A stretch of DNA of 64,000 bases from positions 30,805,102 to 30,869,101 of the forward strand of contig NC_041006.1 in assembly GCF_004193775.1 (NCBI RefSeq), written 5' to 3'. The notes below the pieces were generated by a model, which made no database searches, had not been told where the DNA came from, and was given only the letters and a program-made list of their open reading frames with translations. A program made the translations under genes and the position numbers. The DNA is from Glycine soja (lineage: Eukaryota > Streptophyta > Magnoliopsida > Fabales > Fabaceae). Each line of letters begins with the position of its first letter. Position 1 is the first letter of the stretch. Below are positions 45,944-57,804 of this stretch, piece by piece.

Positions 45944-48549
45944 GAAGCAATAACTTTAATTTTGGCACTAAATCTTACTGTTTGTTTCTAGCTTAGAGGC
46001 AATCTAGAAGAGAAACTTCATACAACTTAAACTCTCTTTTTTTCTGTTGCTTAGATTGTTGATTATTTTCCTTAATAAGCTCAATTGGCAAGCATCAAAA
46101 TATGCCTGCATCAAGCAAACTCTTTTATTATTTCTTCAGAAACCATGTGTGGCCTCACAAGTGACCTTTAAGTACAGCCACCGGTAATAATTGGAAGCTG
46201 CACAATGTTAATACATATTTTTCTCTGTTTTTTATGTTCATTTTCTTGGTGCTCTAAATTGTTTTTGGCATTAAGGAAAACTATTTTATGACCCTTTCGT
46301 TAGTTTACCTTAAATGGGATTGGGAGTTGTATTATTTGAAATTTGAAAGTGAATTATATCCAGTTTTTTGTGCTGCAAAGTGCCTTTGGCAGTTTTTATA
46401 TTAGACATGGTTTAGATGGCTAATTATTGTTCCAACTATTTGATGGCTTTGCACTGCAGAACTTATTGTGCTGCAAAGTACCTTTCATTTTTTTATAAGA
46501 AAAAAAATCGTTTCTTTGTTTTTAATTTCTTGGTGTTCTGCATTTGTTATTAGTTAATAATTTACTCAATTCTTTGTGAGATTGACACTACTGATTTTTA
46601 TCTTGACACGATCCATGTGCATTTCCTAGGGTTCTATTTCGGTGTGAAGTATCTTGAATAGATAAGATGATTCAAATTTAAAAGTAATCATAACGCAGTA
46701 CCTTTTCTTTTGTTGAATTATGCCATACATAAATAGCGGTTGTATAAAGAATAAATATATAACTACTCAGTGTTCTTTTACAACTTGATGAATAACAGCT
46801 AATAAACAAGTACCTTAATCATCCCCTATATAACTTTCTACTTTCAATGCGCAGTATATTTGCCATTTTGGTTCCGGCCTTGCCTCTTAAGAGGGACAGG
46901 GTAGGCTATCTCCAATTTCTTTTATTAATTGACTTTTTTTTATACTTAAAATTGCTTCTAAGTAGAATTCTTTTATACTTTTTTTGGCTTCTGTTTCTAC
47001 TTCTCTTATGTAGCTAATGAGTAAAATTGGCGTATCTTAATGTCCTGTGCTTATTTGGAGCCAATTATGGCTTGCACAAGTTGCTCACACTTCCATGATC
47101 TATTGGAAATGAACTTGCCTAGCATTTGATGAAAGTGTGGTGACATCCCATGAGAAGAGGTTGAAGAAGAAAAAGATCAATGGTTTTTATTTTTATTTGG
47201 GATGTCTACTGAGTATCTTATATATGGATTTTTTAAAGGAGGTCTAGATAACATAAGAAAGATTTATGCAACATTTAACTTACATTATTATTGTTATTGT
47301 TATTATTATTATTATTGTTATTATTGTTATTGTTATTCTTATTCTTATTCTTATTCTTATTATTATTATTATTATTATTATTATAATATGATGTATGTGC
47401 TTCTTTTTCTTTTTTTTTCACTGCACCTTGGTATCTAATTTTCAAAAAAAACAAATTCAACCTTCCATAAATAACAGTAGCGTGTTAAGTACATTATCTT
47501 AATTACGTTCGTTGCTCATAATGCAGCATAAAAGTATAACCTCTTGAGTTGTTTATTTTAAAAGGAAAAGTATAACCTCTTGAGTTTTTTTTAAAGGAAA
47601 AGTTTAATCTCTTGAGTATTTTTTTTAAAGGAAAAGTATAACCTCAAATTTATTTAACTAATTTTGTTCATGTATTTTTAAAATGAAGCAAATTTAGTTT
47701 TGTGGTGTTTTTCTATCTAGAATTCTAAATTCTAATTTTCTATTTAAAATCTTCACAAATTCAATTGATTATTGTCAATCTATTTTTCAGAATAGTTACA
47801 AATTAAAATTTAAATACAAAGCAAATTTGACCAAAATTGAGTTACATTAATTTTACCTCACTTTCAAAATGGTTTTACATCGATTTTTTTAAAAAGGAAA
47901 TTTCAAGACGTCTTTGATTGTGTTTTTGTTTTTTAATCTATTTTTTACAATAATTTTAAAAATAGAGATGTTTTGATTTTTTTGTTTTTTAGTCACCATA
48001 ACATTGCATTAGTATAAAATATTAATCAATTTTATTAATGACTAATTTTTTATAAAGACATATATTTATTACTACTAAATAAGTTATTTATATTAATACA
48101 ACTTAGTTTTATTTATTAATATTATCTTATTCATATATACTAATAATATTAACTATTAAATACTAAAAATCAAAAATATATAATAATACTAAAATAAATA
48201 TAATATTTAAAGTTAGAAACTTGGATAGTGAAGTAATCTCATCAAACTCATGGAATAATGTACAAGAGAGAATGAGACAGGACTATCTACACATAGAAAT
48301 TCCTATGATTTGTGCTCCAAAATATGGTTTCAATTGAGTTTTGATCCTTAACATCTATCCAGTTATTGAGTAAGGGGAACACACTCAAACTCAACCTCCA
48401 ACTCACCCCTCTCAATATTTTGTACCCTACCTGAGATTTCCTATTTGATCTTCCCTTCATCAAGAGATATGATACCATCTCTAATAAGGGTGTTGTCGTT
48501 GCTTGCTACAAATTTCCTAAGTTGCAATATATTTAATGTTTAATATTTA
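45944..48549. other. AT-rich non-coding DNA
   Basis: Includes a complex (TTA/TTG/TTC)n microsatellite at 47284-47385. The frames translating to poly-Tyr or poly-Asn there are artefacts. A short repeated AAAGGAAAAGTATAACCTC unit lies at 47561-47645. Confidence 0.5.
47284..47385. repeat. Compound (ATT/GTT/CTT)n microsatellite
   Basis: Trinucleotide run of mixed units, seen directly. Confidence 0.95.
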
Positions 48550-48695
48550 ATTGATTCGTGTTTCAACCTTATGGATTTATCTCTTCTTTTTTCATTCTTA
48601 TTAATTTGTGTTTCATTTTTTTCTTTACAATTGTAGTCATGCTATTCTCATATTTCTTCATTTGTTATTCGCTTTTGTGATCTCTTCTCTCCACC

Positions 48696-48730
48696 ATGAG
48701 TAGGTCAGGACAACCACGGGATTTGAAGAC
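48696..48730 (+). pseudogene. SmG: First coding exon of spliceosomal SmG, copy A
   Basis: ATG after TCTCTCCACC opens MSRSGQPRDLK and runs to a donor (AAGAC|GTTAGT). Plant SmG (small nuclear ribonucleoprotein G, part of the Sm ring on U snRNAs) begins MSRSGQPPDLKK, with Pro in place of the Arg seen here. The next Sm-fold exon (YMDKKLQIKLN) is not found, so this is only the 5' end with its untranslated leader and part of intron 1. Confidence 0.65.
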
Positions 48731-49170
48731 GTTAGTGTTCCTCTCATTTATAACTTGAATTTTTTATATAAAAAAATCCATGCTCTATTACACTCATTGC
48801 GTATTGGTCTGCAATGGTCTGATTTCTGTTTGTGGTAAACATTTATATTATAAATGTTAAAATTATTTTTATTATTTGTTCAATTCTTTGGTTTTGAAAT
48901 AGGTAACGACAATTCCTAGAGAGAGAAAGAACCAAGAAAAAGATATTGGAGAAGAAGATAACAAGCTCTGATAAAAAAAATATTTATATTATTATTATTG
49001 TTGTTGTTGTTGTTGTTGTTGTTATTATTATTATTATTATGTAGGCTTTGTTCTTCTATAGTTTCTTAGTTTATTTTCTAATTAGAGAATAAATAAAAAG
49101 GATTAGGAAAGAAAATAAATTGTTGCTTTGTTGAGTAGATGTGCAACTTGACACGCAATATCAACAAAAG

Positions 49171-49224
<54 letters not shown>

Positions 49225-49354
49225 TTTAGTTATAGTTATTTGTTTCTTGTTTTTCATTCCTTACTGATTTTTTCCGATTTTTTCCCCTTTCTGATTTTCC
49301 ACGAAAAAACATCCAGCCAACAAGTTTCCTTCTTTGTGCTTTGTTTTATGCATG

Positions 49355-49411
<57 letters not shown>

Positions 49412-49591
49412 GAAGGTTCAAGCTATTTGACAGGTACTTCAACTTTAAATTTCACGCTATTCTGCTATAGATTTACCTCTTCTTTCTTCATTCTTATTAA
49501 TTCGTGTTTCATTTTCTTCTTTAGAATTGCAGTCATGCTATTCTCATATTTCTTCGTTCGTTATTCGCTTCTGTGATCTCTTCTCTCCACC

Positions 49592-49626
49592 ATGAGTAGA
49601 TCAGGGCAACCACGAGATTTGAAGAC
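49592..49626 (+). pseudogene. SmG: First coding exon of spliceosomal SmG, copy B
   Basis: Same 35-bp coding start as copy A (MSRSGQPRDLK then GAC|GTTAGT), with silent or third-position changes. The shared Pro-to-Arg change shows both came from one already altered copy, by duplication and not by two captures. Confidence 0.65.
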
Positions 49627-49870
49627 GTTAGTGTTCCTCTCATTTTTTCACTTGAATTTTTTTTTAAATAAAATATCATGCTTTGTTACACTTGTTGTGT
49701 ATTGATTTGCAATTATTTTATTTCTGTTTGTTGTAAACATTTATATTATAAATGTTAAAATTATTTTTATTATTTGTTCAATTCTTTGGTTTTGAAAGAG
49801 ATAGCGACAATTCCTAGAGAGAGAAAGAGCCAACAAAAAGAGATTGGGCAAGAAAGCTCGGCTAAAAAAA

Positions 49871-49933
<63 letters not shown>

Positions 49934-50040
49934 GATGATGATGATGATGTAGGCTATGTTCTTCTATAGTTTCTTGCTTTATTTTCTAATCAGAGAATAA
50001 ATAAAAAAGATTAGGGAAGAAAATAAATTGGTAATTAAAA

Positions 50041-50594
50041 GACAAAAAAATTGGGATGATAGTGACACTGATTAAACTACCTTTTATAGTTTATATTTTT
50101 TTAGAAATGTTTTTGAATTATGTACTTTGAACAATTAGTTAATTGTAAATATTAACTTTCTTCATAATTTACTTATGAATTTAATTTTTAGCCTATATTG
50201 CAATTTAAAAAAGCTTACAAAGTAACTTGAGGGTTCTAGAAACATTGTTGCATTTTTTGTTTTTGATATGACTCTCTTCTCATCTATCTCGTGGGCGTTT
50301 CTGTAGGATATATCTCAACCTCCACCGCCACATTTACCTCTTCTTCTTTCATATTCACATTTCTCTTTCTCCGCCACAACACACCCACCTTCAGGTATTT
50401 CCTTCTCTCACCGTTAAGTATTTCCTTCTTCCTTTTTGTTTTTCTTTTTCTTCCACTGTTTTGTTTTTGGGAAAGTTCCATTTGTTTACCAGTTTGTCTA
50501 TGCAGTAATCCTACATTTCTTTTAATTCATTCATCGAAAATCAATTGGCGAACCACCCGTGCGTATACATGGATTACCGACTAGTTTATAAGTA
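50041..50594. other. AT-rich then pyrimidine-rich DNA
   Basis: A C/T-rich stretch at 50270-50470 gives an open frame rich in Ser/Phe, probably compositional. No gene is recognised. Confidence 0.35.
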
Positions 50595-50598
50595 AAAC

Positions 50599-50680
50599 AC
50601 TACAATAATTTTGAGTTTTAGCGTTGACTTAAAACTCAAAAATCGATGCTAAATGTGTATTTGTGTAAGCTTTTCTTGGC
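50599..50680. mobile_element. Isolated CACTA-like terminus
   Basis: CACTACAATAATTTTGAG is followed by a palindrome (GAGTTTTAGCG ... TTAAAACTC) and AATCGATGCTAAATG, which resembles the terminal and subterminal organisation of a CACTA element. No partner end is found downstream. Could be chance or a truncated copy. Confidence 0.3.
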
Positions 50681-53600
50681 TATTTATTTGATGCTATAAG
50701 GTTCGAAGCTAAGCAATTGCGTCGAACTTTTGGCCAACACAACCTAGTTTTGGTCAGAAAACAAACATTAATATCGATATTGAGCCAACAAAAAGGTCAT
50801 CGTTATTACCATCTAACTAAAGCGAAGGCAATATATAGCATGGTTGACACAAATTAAGCGTATACTGATGACCGATTCAAACACGATTGACACTTCCATC
50901 GAACCACTAAAACATTACCACAATCTAATTGATCCCCCCACAACTTGAATTTCCTGTTTGAGTTCCAGAATCACCACTTTTGAAAGTAGAACCTATGGAA
51001 ATTAGCGGTGTACATAACTATAATTGAAAAAGAAAAAGAAAAGAACAAAGAAAAGTCATTAATAATGTGGCAATGTATTATTAAATAACAATATAATTAA
51101 ATTTAAAATTAGAAACTAAAAAAAAAAGGCTGACTTACCAATGACATGAAAAAATTAATGAAAGTCAAACCAGCATTTATAAAGCACGAGGAAGTTTGAA
51201 TTTTCACCATGCTTGTCACAAGCTATATCATGTGCATGGAAAGCAAACAAAGAAAGGTTGGGTAACAAACAAAAAGTCCATAATTTTTTAACAAGGGAAA
51301 GAAATGCTCTTGGTGGTAGGCCACCATCTCTTCTCAATTTTCTCGTCGTCTTTCCAATTAAGATACTGAAACAGCCATGGTTATTGGTTAATTAACCTTT
51401 TCGTCAACAAGAAAAATAGAAATTAAGAAAGAATCCAGTAAATGATTTTCTTCAAAAAAAAAAAATCGTGCGTAATCGTGGACCTAGCCAGCAGGTTTGA
51501 AACCACCTTCTTGAGAGCCTCCTAGCTTCTAACATTCAAACGAATACAGCTAAAGCTAGGCAACCATCTTGACTTGATTCTTTTGTACTTTCAATAGACC
51601 GCTATTTAATGGAGAAAATTAATTGATAGTTGCACAGTATGAGCCTACGATTTGAATTGTTTAAAATTAAACTATATATACAATAAAGCAACATTTAAAT
51701 ATATTGCTATGTGATATACAGAATATATGAGTAGAAAGTAAAACTAATGCGTGTAAATATAACATTTTGGTTATATATGATTAGATGAGAGCACACGTAC
51801 CCCAACCATAACAGGCGATACAGATCGGTAAGGATTTGATATGCGGATAGGCATACTTATTTTCTTTTTTATTATTAAATACTTACCGATTTTATTAATA
51901 ATTAATTTTCGTTTAAAAATCTGATTAATTATTTTTATTTAATTTTTTTCTTTCAATTACATTTTACGAGACTCGAATCCAAAATATAGACAACACACAT
52001 ATGATTATATATATATATAGGTTCTGAAATATATTTTGAGAAAAAATTTATCATTCAAACAAGCGTGATGGACAAAAGAAATTTTAGAATTAAGATGAAT
52101 TAAAAAAAAGAAATATCAAACAAAAAATTTATTAGAAAAGTACAATGAATACTTCAAAGCTCTAAATATGTAGTTGTTTGATGATACATTAAAGTGGACA
52201 AATACAACAATCTAACAAAGTAAATGAGGAGTCCACAAATCAAATCCAAATCAAACTTCCTCTCACATGGCCTACTAGTGAGGAATCTATTCTACCTCAT
52301 TTAGGGTTTGAGAGACTTGGATAAACAATTATGATTTTCAACTAAGTAACCAAAATATTCCCAAATTAAAACATTGTATCTTGGGGCATTTGAATAAATG
52401 AAACCCCAAAGTTCTGGCGCAGCCATGCACTCAACTCTATGCTGAAACCTTCAACTATCTGATTGCGAAGAATACATGTGATGTATATATGGGAGAATTG
52501 GAGATAAAGAATAGCGTCTGGTATTAATAAAACAGAAAGAGATAGTTTGTGTAGCCAAAATAAAAGAGATAATTTCAGATGAAATAGTAATACTTCTGAT
52601 AATTAGTATAGTACATTATTTCTATGGACACTAATTAGTATATCATTTCGGATAACTTCAAACGACATAGTGCTTAAATTAAAAATCTCTGTCAATTAGG
52701 TTTCTAGAACATCGATCTCTGCTGCTTTTAGACGAAGCCAATTTGAAGGCCTTGCTTGTAGTCAACGATCACATCAAAGAGGTGAATTTGTCAACAATCT
52801 GAAAATGATGAAAATTGTTCCAAATTAAACGTATAAAAAGGACTAGCTAGGGAACTTTGGAGTTAAAGCAACAGCGACAGTGATACTCAGTGAAGGCTAA
52901 ATTTCCCGGAAGGTTCCTTAAGCGAACACTTCTATTAATGAAGAACTGTTCTATTAATGAACGTTGTTGAACATGGTAAACAAAGTCAATCCACAAGCTC
53001 AGCATACCAGCTCTAAGAAACCATTTTATATGTTTACCAATATATATACATATACACGGTTGTTTCTACTTTCCAGCTGTCTCTGATTATAGCAATCATT
53101 GTCGCAGATTTGGACAAGAAGGACCTTATAAGCAAGCTGAACTATATAAAATGAACTAGTGAAAATAAACCTATGATGTTTTTTTAACACCAAAATTAGA
53201 GATTTTGGTTTTTCTGGTGAGATTTTGAAGTACTACATAAGATTTAGTTCTTAGAGTCACTTATGAAAATGATTCTCCTATCAAAACTTATTCATATTTA
53301 AAATTCATCAATTTTCATTCAGAATTCGATTTAAAAAAAAAATTCAAATACAAATTCTCATCTACAAGCTCGTTCAAAATGTATTATCACCTAATCCACA
53401 CATCGATCTTTTATAAACTTGCAATGCTTCTTTTTACTGTTAAATTTCCGGGACATTATTATTTATTTATAGCTGCAGGGACATTATTGTTTATCTTTAT
53501 GAAGTCAAACATGGGTAACTTAAGGGATCGTACATATTTGAGAAAGATTAATTTCTAGGAAATAGCCAGTTATCTTTTTTAAAATTCTATATATCAAAGT

Positions 53601-54688
53601 TACAATATCTTTTAAAATAAATTGAACCAATCAACCATGATCTATTAAAAAAGTTATTATTATATCAGAGTAATTTTAATTGCTAATTAGATCTCTAATA
53701 TTGGACTATTGGTTTTGGCTCAAATTTATGTAAGCATGGAAAGGGTCGAGTGTCGACGATCTAATAACGGTGTTGAAAGGGTAAGTGTATGTGAGAAGAA
53801 ACTTGACTACATATAATTTGACTGGTAATTAATATCCATTATAAGAAGAAAGGCACTTCTTAGCCCTATGGAAAAGGAACGCACTTCCGACGGTATTTCT
53901 TGGTTACTTTAGTAGAGTTAAACAATAAATAAAATGAAAATGGAGGAGACGAGTCAAAAAGGATGTAACAAAGTTTCAGATATCACGTTTTGAAGTACAA
54001 ATGAAAATGCATATGCTTTATGAGCTAATGAAAATATATCCTATCCACATTGATACAGGCATACTCCGGCATTCTCAAATATTTCTTTATAGTTGTGACT
54101 TCTCCTGTATTAGAAGATAAAATAGTCTATATATATAGTGTAAATAATTTTTACATTATTATTTCATCACAATTTATATAAATGATAAATTTATTATTTT
54201 TATAATAATTATTTTAAAAATCATATTTATAATTATTTCTGATTGGTTAACCAAATAAAATATTTTATACCGACCGTATACACAAATTAACGCATATGAA
54301 TAATGTTTAGGCTCAAAATAAAATAAGTACACGTCTCTCACCTCCTTATATGATCTCATAAGAATTAAGGAGAATACAAATATGAAAAGCTTTATTTATT
54401 CCCAATCCTATATATATCACATTAAAATGGAAATATTGCAATAATTCATTCATTATTCAATACTATGCTTATAGATTTTTCTTGTTATTTTCTCTAAAAT
54501 TCCAATTGTTCTGTTTTATTCTTGATAACAAATTCCAATCAAGAATAAGTTAGAAAAAATTAACTTTTAATTGAGATTGATGTAATTAAATGTGATTAAT
54601 TAACTTTCTTAATTAACATGAAACTATTTTTTTCTTATATTTGAGACCAGATAGATTATCTACTTTTCTTGATTTCCTTGGAAAAAAA
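50681..54688. other. Intergenic AT-rich DNA
   Basis: No gene, RNA gene or repeat family is recognised in these 4 kb. Short frames only. Confidence 0.45.
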
Positions 54689-55077
54689 TGTTAAATTATT
54701 TTTTTTTCCTCTAATTTATTTTTTACTTTCGATTTGATCTCCTATTTTTTTAGATTAAATTTGATCCTCTAATTTTTAAAATTGGTTCGATTTAGTACTC
54801 TAATTTTTAAAATCAATTTAATTTGATCTCGTCATCTAAAAATTAATTTAAGTGATCCTACCGTTTAAATATATGTTTTGTGACAATTTAAAACTATCAC
54901 TAAGCGATTTTAACCAATTAAAAAATATAATTTATTAATATTGTTGGTCCAATTTAGATGACATAATCAAATTGAATCGATTTTAAAAATTAAATGATTA
55001 AATTAAATTCTAAAAAAATTAGATAATCAAATCAAACTTAAAAAGTAAATTAGAGGATTCATAAATTAATTTAACCT
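54689..55077. repeat. Fold-back (inverted-repeat) element 1
   Basis: The left arm starts TGTTAAATTATTTTTTTTTC and CCTCTAATTTA. The right arm is its imperfect complement, ending TAAATTAATTTAACCT. Arms together cover most of the 390 bp, so the strand can fold into one long hairpin. Confidence 0.7.
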
Positions 55078-55173
55078 AAAATAGAAAAGAAATAAGGAAA
55101 AATATTTGATTTACGTTAGTTTCTTACTATTTTACCCGGTCCGACCCTTTTCTCTTGGTTTGTTATATATACG

Positions 55174-55481
55174 TAAGTTAAATTACTAGTTTGATCTTTT
55201 TATTAATTTGATTAGTTCAATTTGATCCTTAATTTTTAAAATTGATGTAATGTTCCCTTTTCTTTCAGCACAACTTCAATTTCTAATGGATGTGTTGATT
55301 ATGTGTCATTTTCTCATTGTACCATATATACAAGAAGTTAATGTCATTTCTTGCAATTGCAATTGAATGGAAAAGGTAATTTTACGTTAATTTTAAAAAT
55401 TAAGAGACTAAATTAAAAATTTATAATAAAGGAACCAAAATCAACTAATTAAATAGAGAGAACAAATTAGCTGCTAACTTA
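55174..55481. repeat. Fold-back element 2
   Basis: Arms TAAGTTAAATTACTAGTTTG and (complement of) ACAAATTAGCTGCTAACTTA with extended similarity (TTGATCCTTAATTTTTAAAA). About 310 bp. Related in sequence style to element 1. Confidence 0.6.
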
Positions 55482-56295
55482 AATTAAGAGTAGTAACCCC
55501 TAACTTTGAACTTGCTGAGTAGATCTACTTTTCTATATCCTTTTTTACCTAAAATTATTATTTCAAAAAATAAGTAATGAGTAATAGAAACCAAGACAAA
55601 TACCAAAACATGTGTAGAGAAGCCAAAACAAGTATAAATCAAAGGAATAAGAAACCTTCTGACAAGTTTATTATCTAGTTTGTAAACACATCAAATTTGT
55701 ATGTAGTCATGTATGGATAGAGAAAAAAAGAATATGAAAAACATTAGAAGAAACTTGACTATATATTTCCTATATCATTATGTTTTGATAAATTCAGCCG
55801 TGTGTTTGTGTTGTGTGTATGTCTGTATCTTCTGAATTCTAAGTGGTCTCTCGTCTACCTGTAGCACGCTTTTCACAAGGCATGTCTTGACATTTTATAA
55901 CGATAAACAATATGCTAATAACATCAAATATCTTATTCGTAAAAATATCAAGAATCATACTTCTTAATAATAAAAAATGTCGTTTTTTTAGAACAATGGG
56001 ACAATTTATAAATAAATACACAATTTAAACCATTAATTTTAATCTAATTTCTGTAATTAAATATTCTTATTTATCACTAACTAATAACATCACCATGTTC
56101 CTTATTATATACAACCAAATAAAAACATGAGAAATTAATTTTATTTAAAATAAATTTATTAAAGTTAATTTATTCGTGAAATTCAGAGATGATACTATTA
56201 TTTAAACATCTAATTTTGAAAATCAATATGCAGTTAGGCATGTTTTTGTACCCGAAAAACAAAACTTACTTGAATTCATAAAAAGTTTTTTTTTT
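55482..56295. other. Intergenic AT-rich DNA
   Basis: Nothing recognised. Confidence 0.4.
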
Positions 56296-56890
56296 GTTAA
56301 ATTACTTAGTTGGTTTCTGTAATCTCTATAATTTAAAAATAATTTTTTTAATTTGTATAATTTATATTTTAATTCTCTTTTAATCCCTATAAATTAAAAA
56401 AAGTATTTTTTATTACTTATAATTTGTATTTTAATTCTTTTTTAATCTCTATAATGTAAAAATCATCTTTTTAATCTGTATAATTTATATTTTAATTATC
56501 TTTTAATTTTTACTATAAAAAATTATAAAAACAATTAATTATAAATTATCAACTAATTTTTTTATTACAAATTATTTTAAGATAAATTAGTTATGAATTT
56601 TTTGCTAATATTTTTTATAATTAATTGTATTTGATAATATTAATCATATTTTGATGATAAGGACCAAAAGAAAATTAAAATATAAAAACTAAAAAAATCA
56701 CTTTCAAGCGATAGAGACTAAAATATATATATATATATATATATAAGAACTAAAAAAATCACTTTCAAACTACAAGAACTAAAAAATAATTAAAATGTAA
56801 ATTATAAAAACTAAAAAAATCATTTTCAAACTATAGGGACTAAAAAGATAAAAATCGTGAAATTATAAGTACCAAATGAGTAATTTAACC
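56296..56890. repeat. Fold-back element 3
   Basis: The left arm begins GTTAAATTACTTAGTTGGT and the right arm ends ACCAAATGAGTAATTTAAC, its near complement. Inner parts (AATCCCTATAAATTAAAAA and CTATAGGGACTAAAA type) repeat two or three times in each arm. A (TA)n run sits near 56725. Confidence 0.75.
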
Positions 56891-57804
56891 AAAGTTTTTT
56901 TTTTGGGGCATTGCCCTAGGTACAAACTCTTGAATAATATGGTTGGTGACTTGGTAAAGAATTCACCCTTCCTCAGCATAGTATTATATTAAGCATTCGA
57001 GCAACATAATACTAGCGCAAAATAAAGAACCAGCAAAACACAAGCTTCAGATACATGCGATTCTGACCATCATCGTGTTTGTAGACGCAAGCAAAATCAC
57101 TATTGATGGCTACACGATGACATTCAGCGTTGTCCAAAACTCAAATCTGGAAGGTTTAAACACCACAAACAAAACCATGCAAAAAAAAAACTCACTAAAT
57201 CAGAAGACCAACTTTTGACAGTAATGTACCCTGGGCTGCATCTAACTTCGCTTTTCTCCTTTTTTATCACTCTTTTTGGAGTACATAACATCCCTGTTTT
57301 ACGAACTATCATATCAACAGTCTATCCCACCCTAATTGCAATTTGCAACTTCATCCATTTAGTGTGTACACACAGCAGACATCTCCAAGTTAGTTCTACA
57401 TACATTACCCAGCTCCAAGTCACTAACAAATGAAAAGTCCATTCCTATGGCATCCTGCATTGCAAGAGGATGAATCCAATGAACATGGAATATTTTTATG
57501 ATGCGACGTTATCTAATGAAAATTAACAGCAGATATAGTTGAGACGAATGCATAGCTAAACATGTTTAATTGACGCACCTCATACACTCCTAATATATAC
57601 TTGTCTTAACCACACAAATTACAAGTACCAATATCATACCCATCATCTGCAATGCCTGTCCACAAACAACACCTGCATGAATGTATAAGCAAAACTTATG
57701 CAGAAAAGGAAACAAGAGAAAGCAGTATACATTGAAAAGACTAGACTCGAAAAGAACCAAGTATATAGAGGGGAAAAAAACTGATTGTAAGCCACTACCT
57801 AACA
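56891..57804 (-). other. Presumed 3' untranslated and downstream region of CRWN4
   Basis: No coding sequence. The part next to the stop codon (57100-57804) is less AT-rich than intergenic DNA and probably transcribed; the end of the transcript cannot be set by eye. Confidence 0.35.

Larger units (their letters stand above)
48550..50040. repeat. Direct repeat pair (about 500 bp each) with ATT microsatellites
   Basis: Copy A (about 48567-49100) and copy B (about 49464-50020) share GATCTCTTCTCTCCACCATG, AACATTTATATTATAAATGT and GACAATTCCTAGAGAGAGAA in order, offset by about 896 bp. Each copy is followed by (ATT)n-type runs (48986-49040 and 49868-49950), and two more such runs lie between (49171-49223 and 49357-49410). 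The copies differ at many sites. Confidence 0.9.

Noticed and set aside
47202..49470. Frames with poly-Tyr, poly-Ile or poly-Asn
   Set aside because: Translations of ATT microsatellites.
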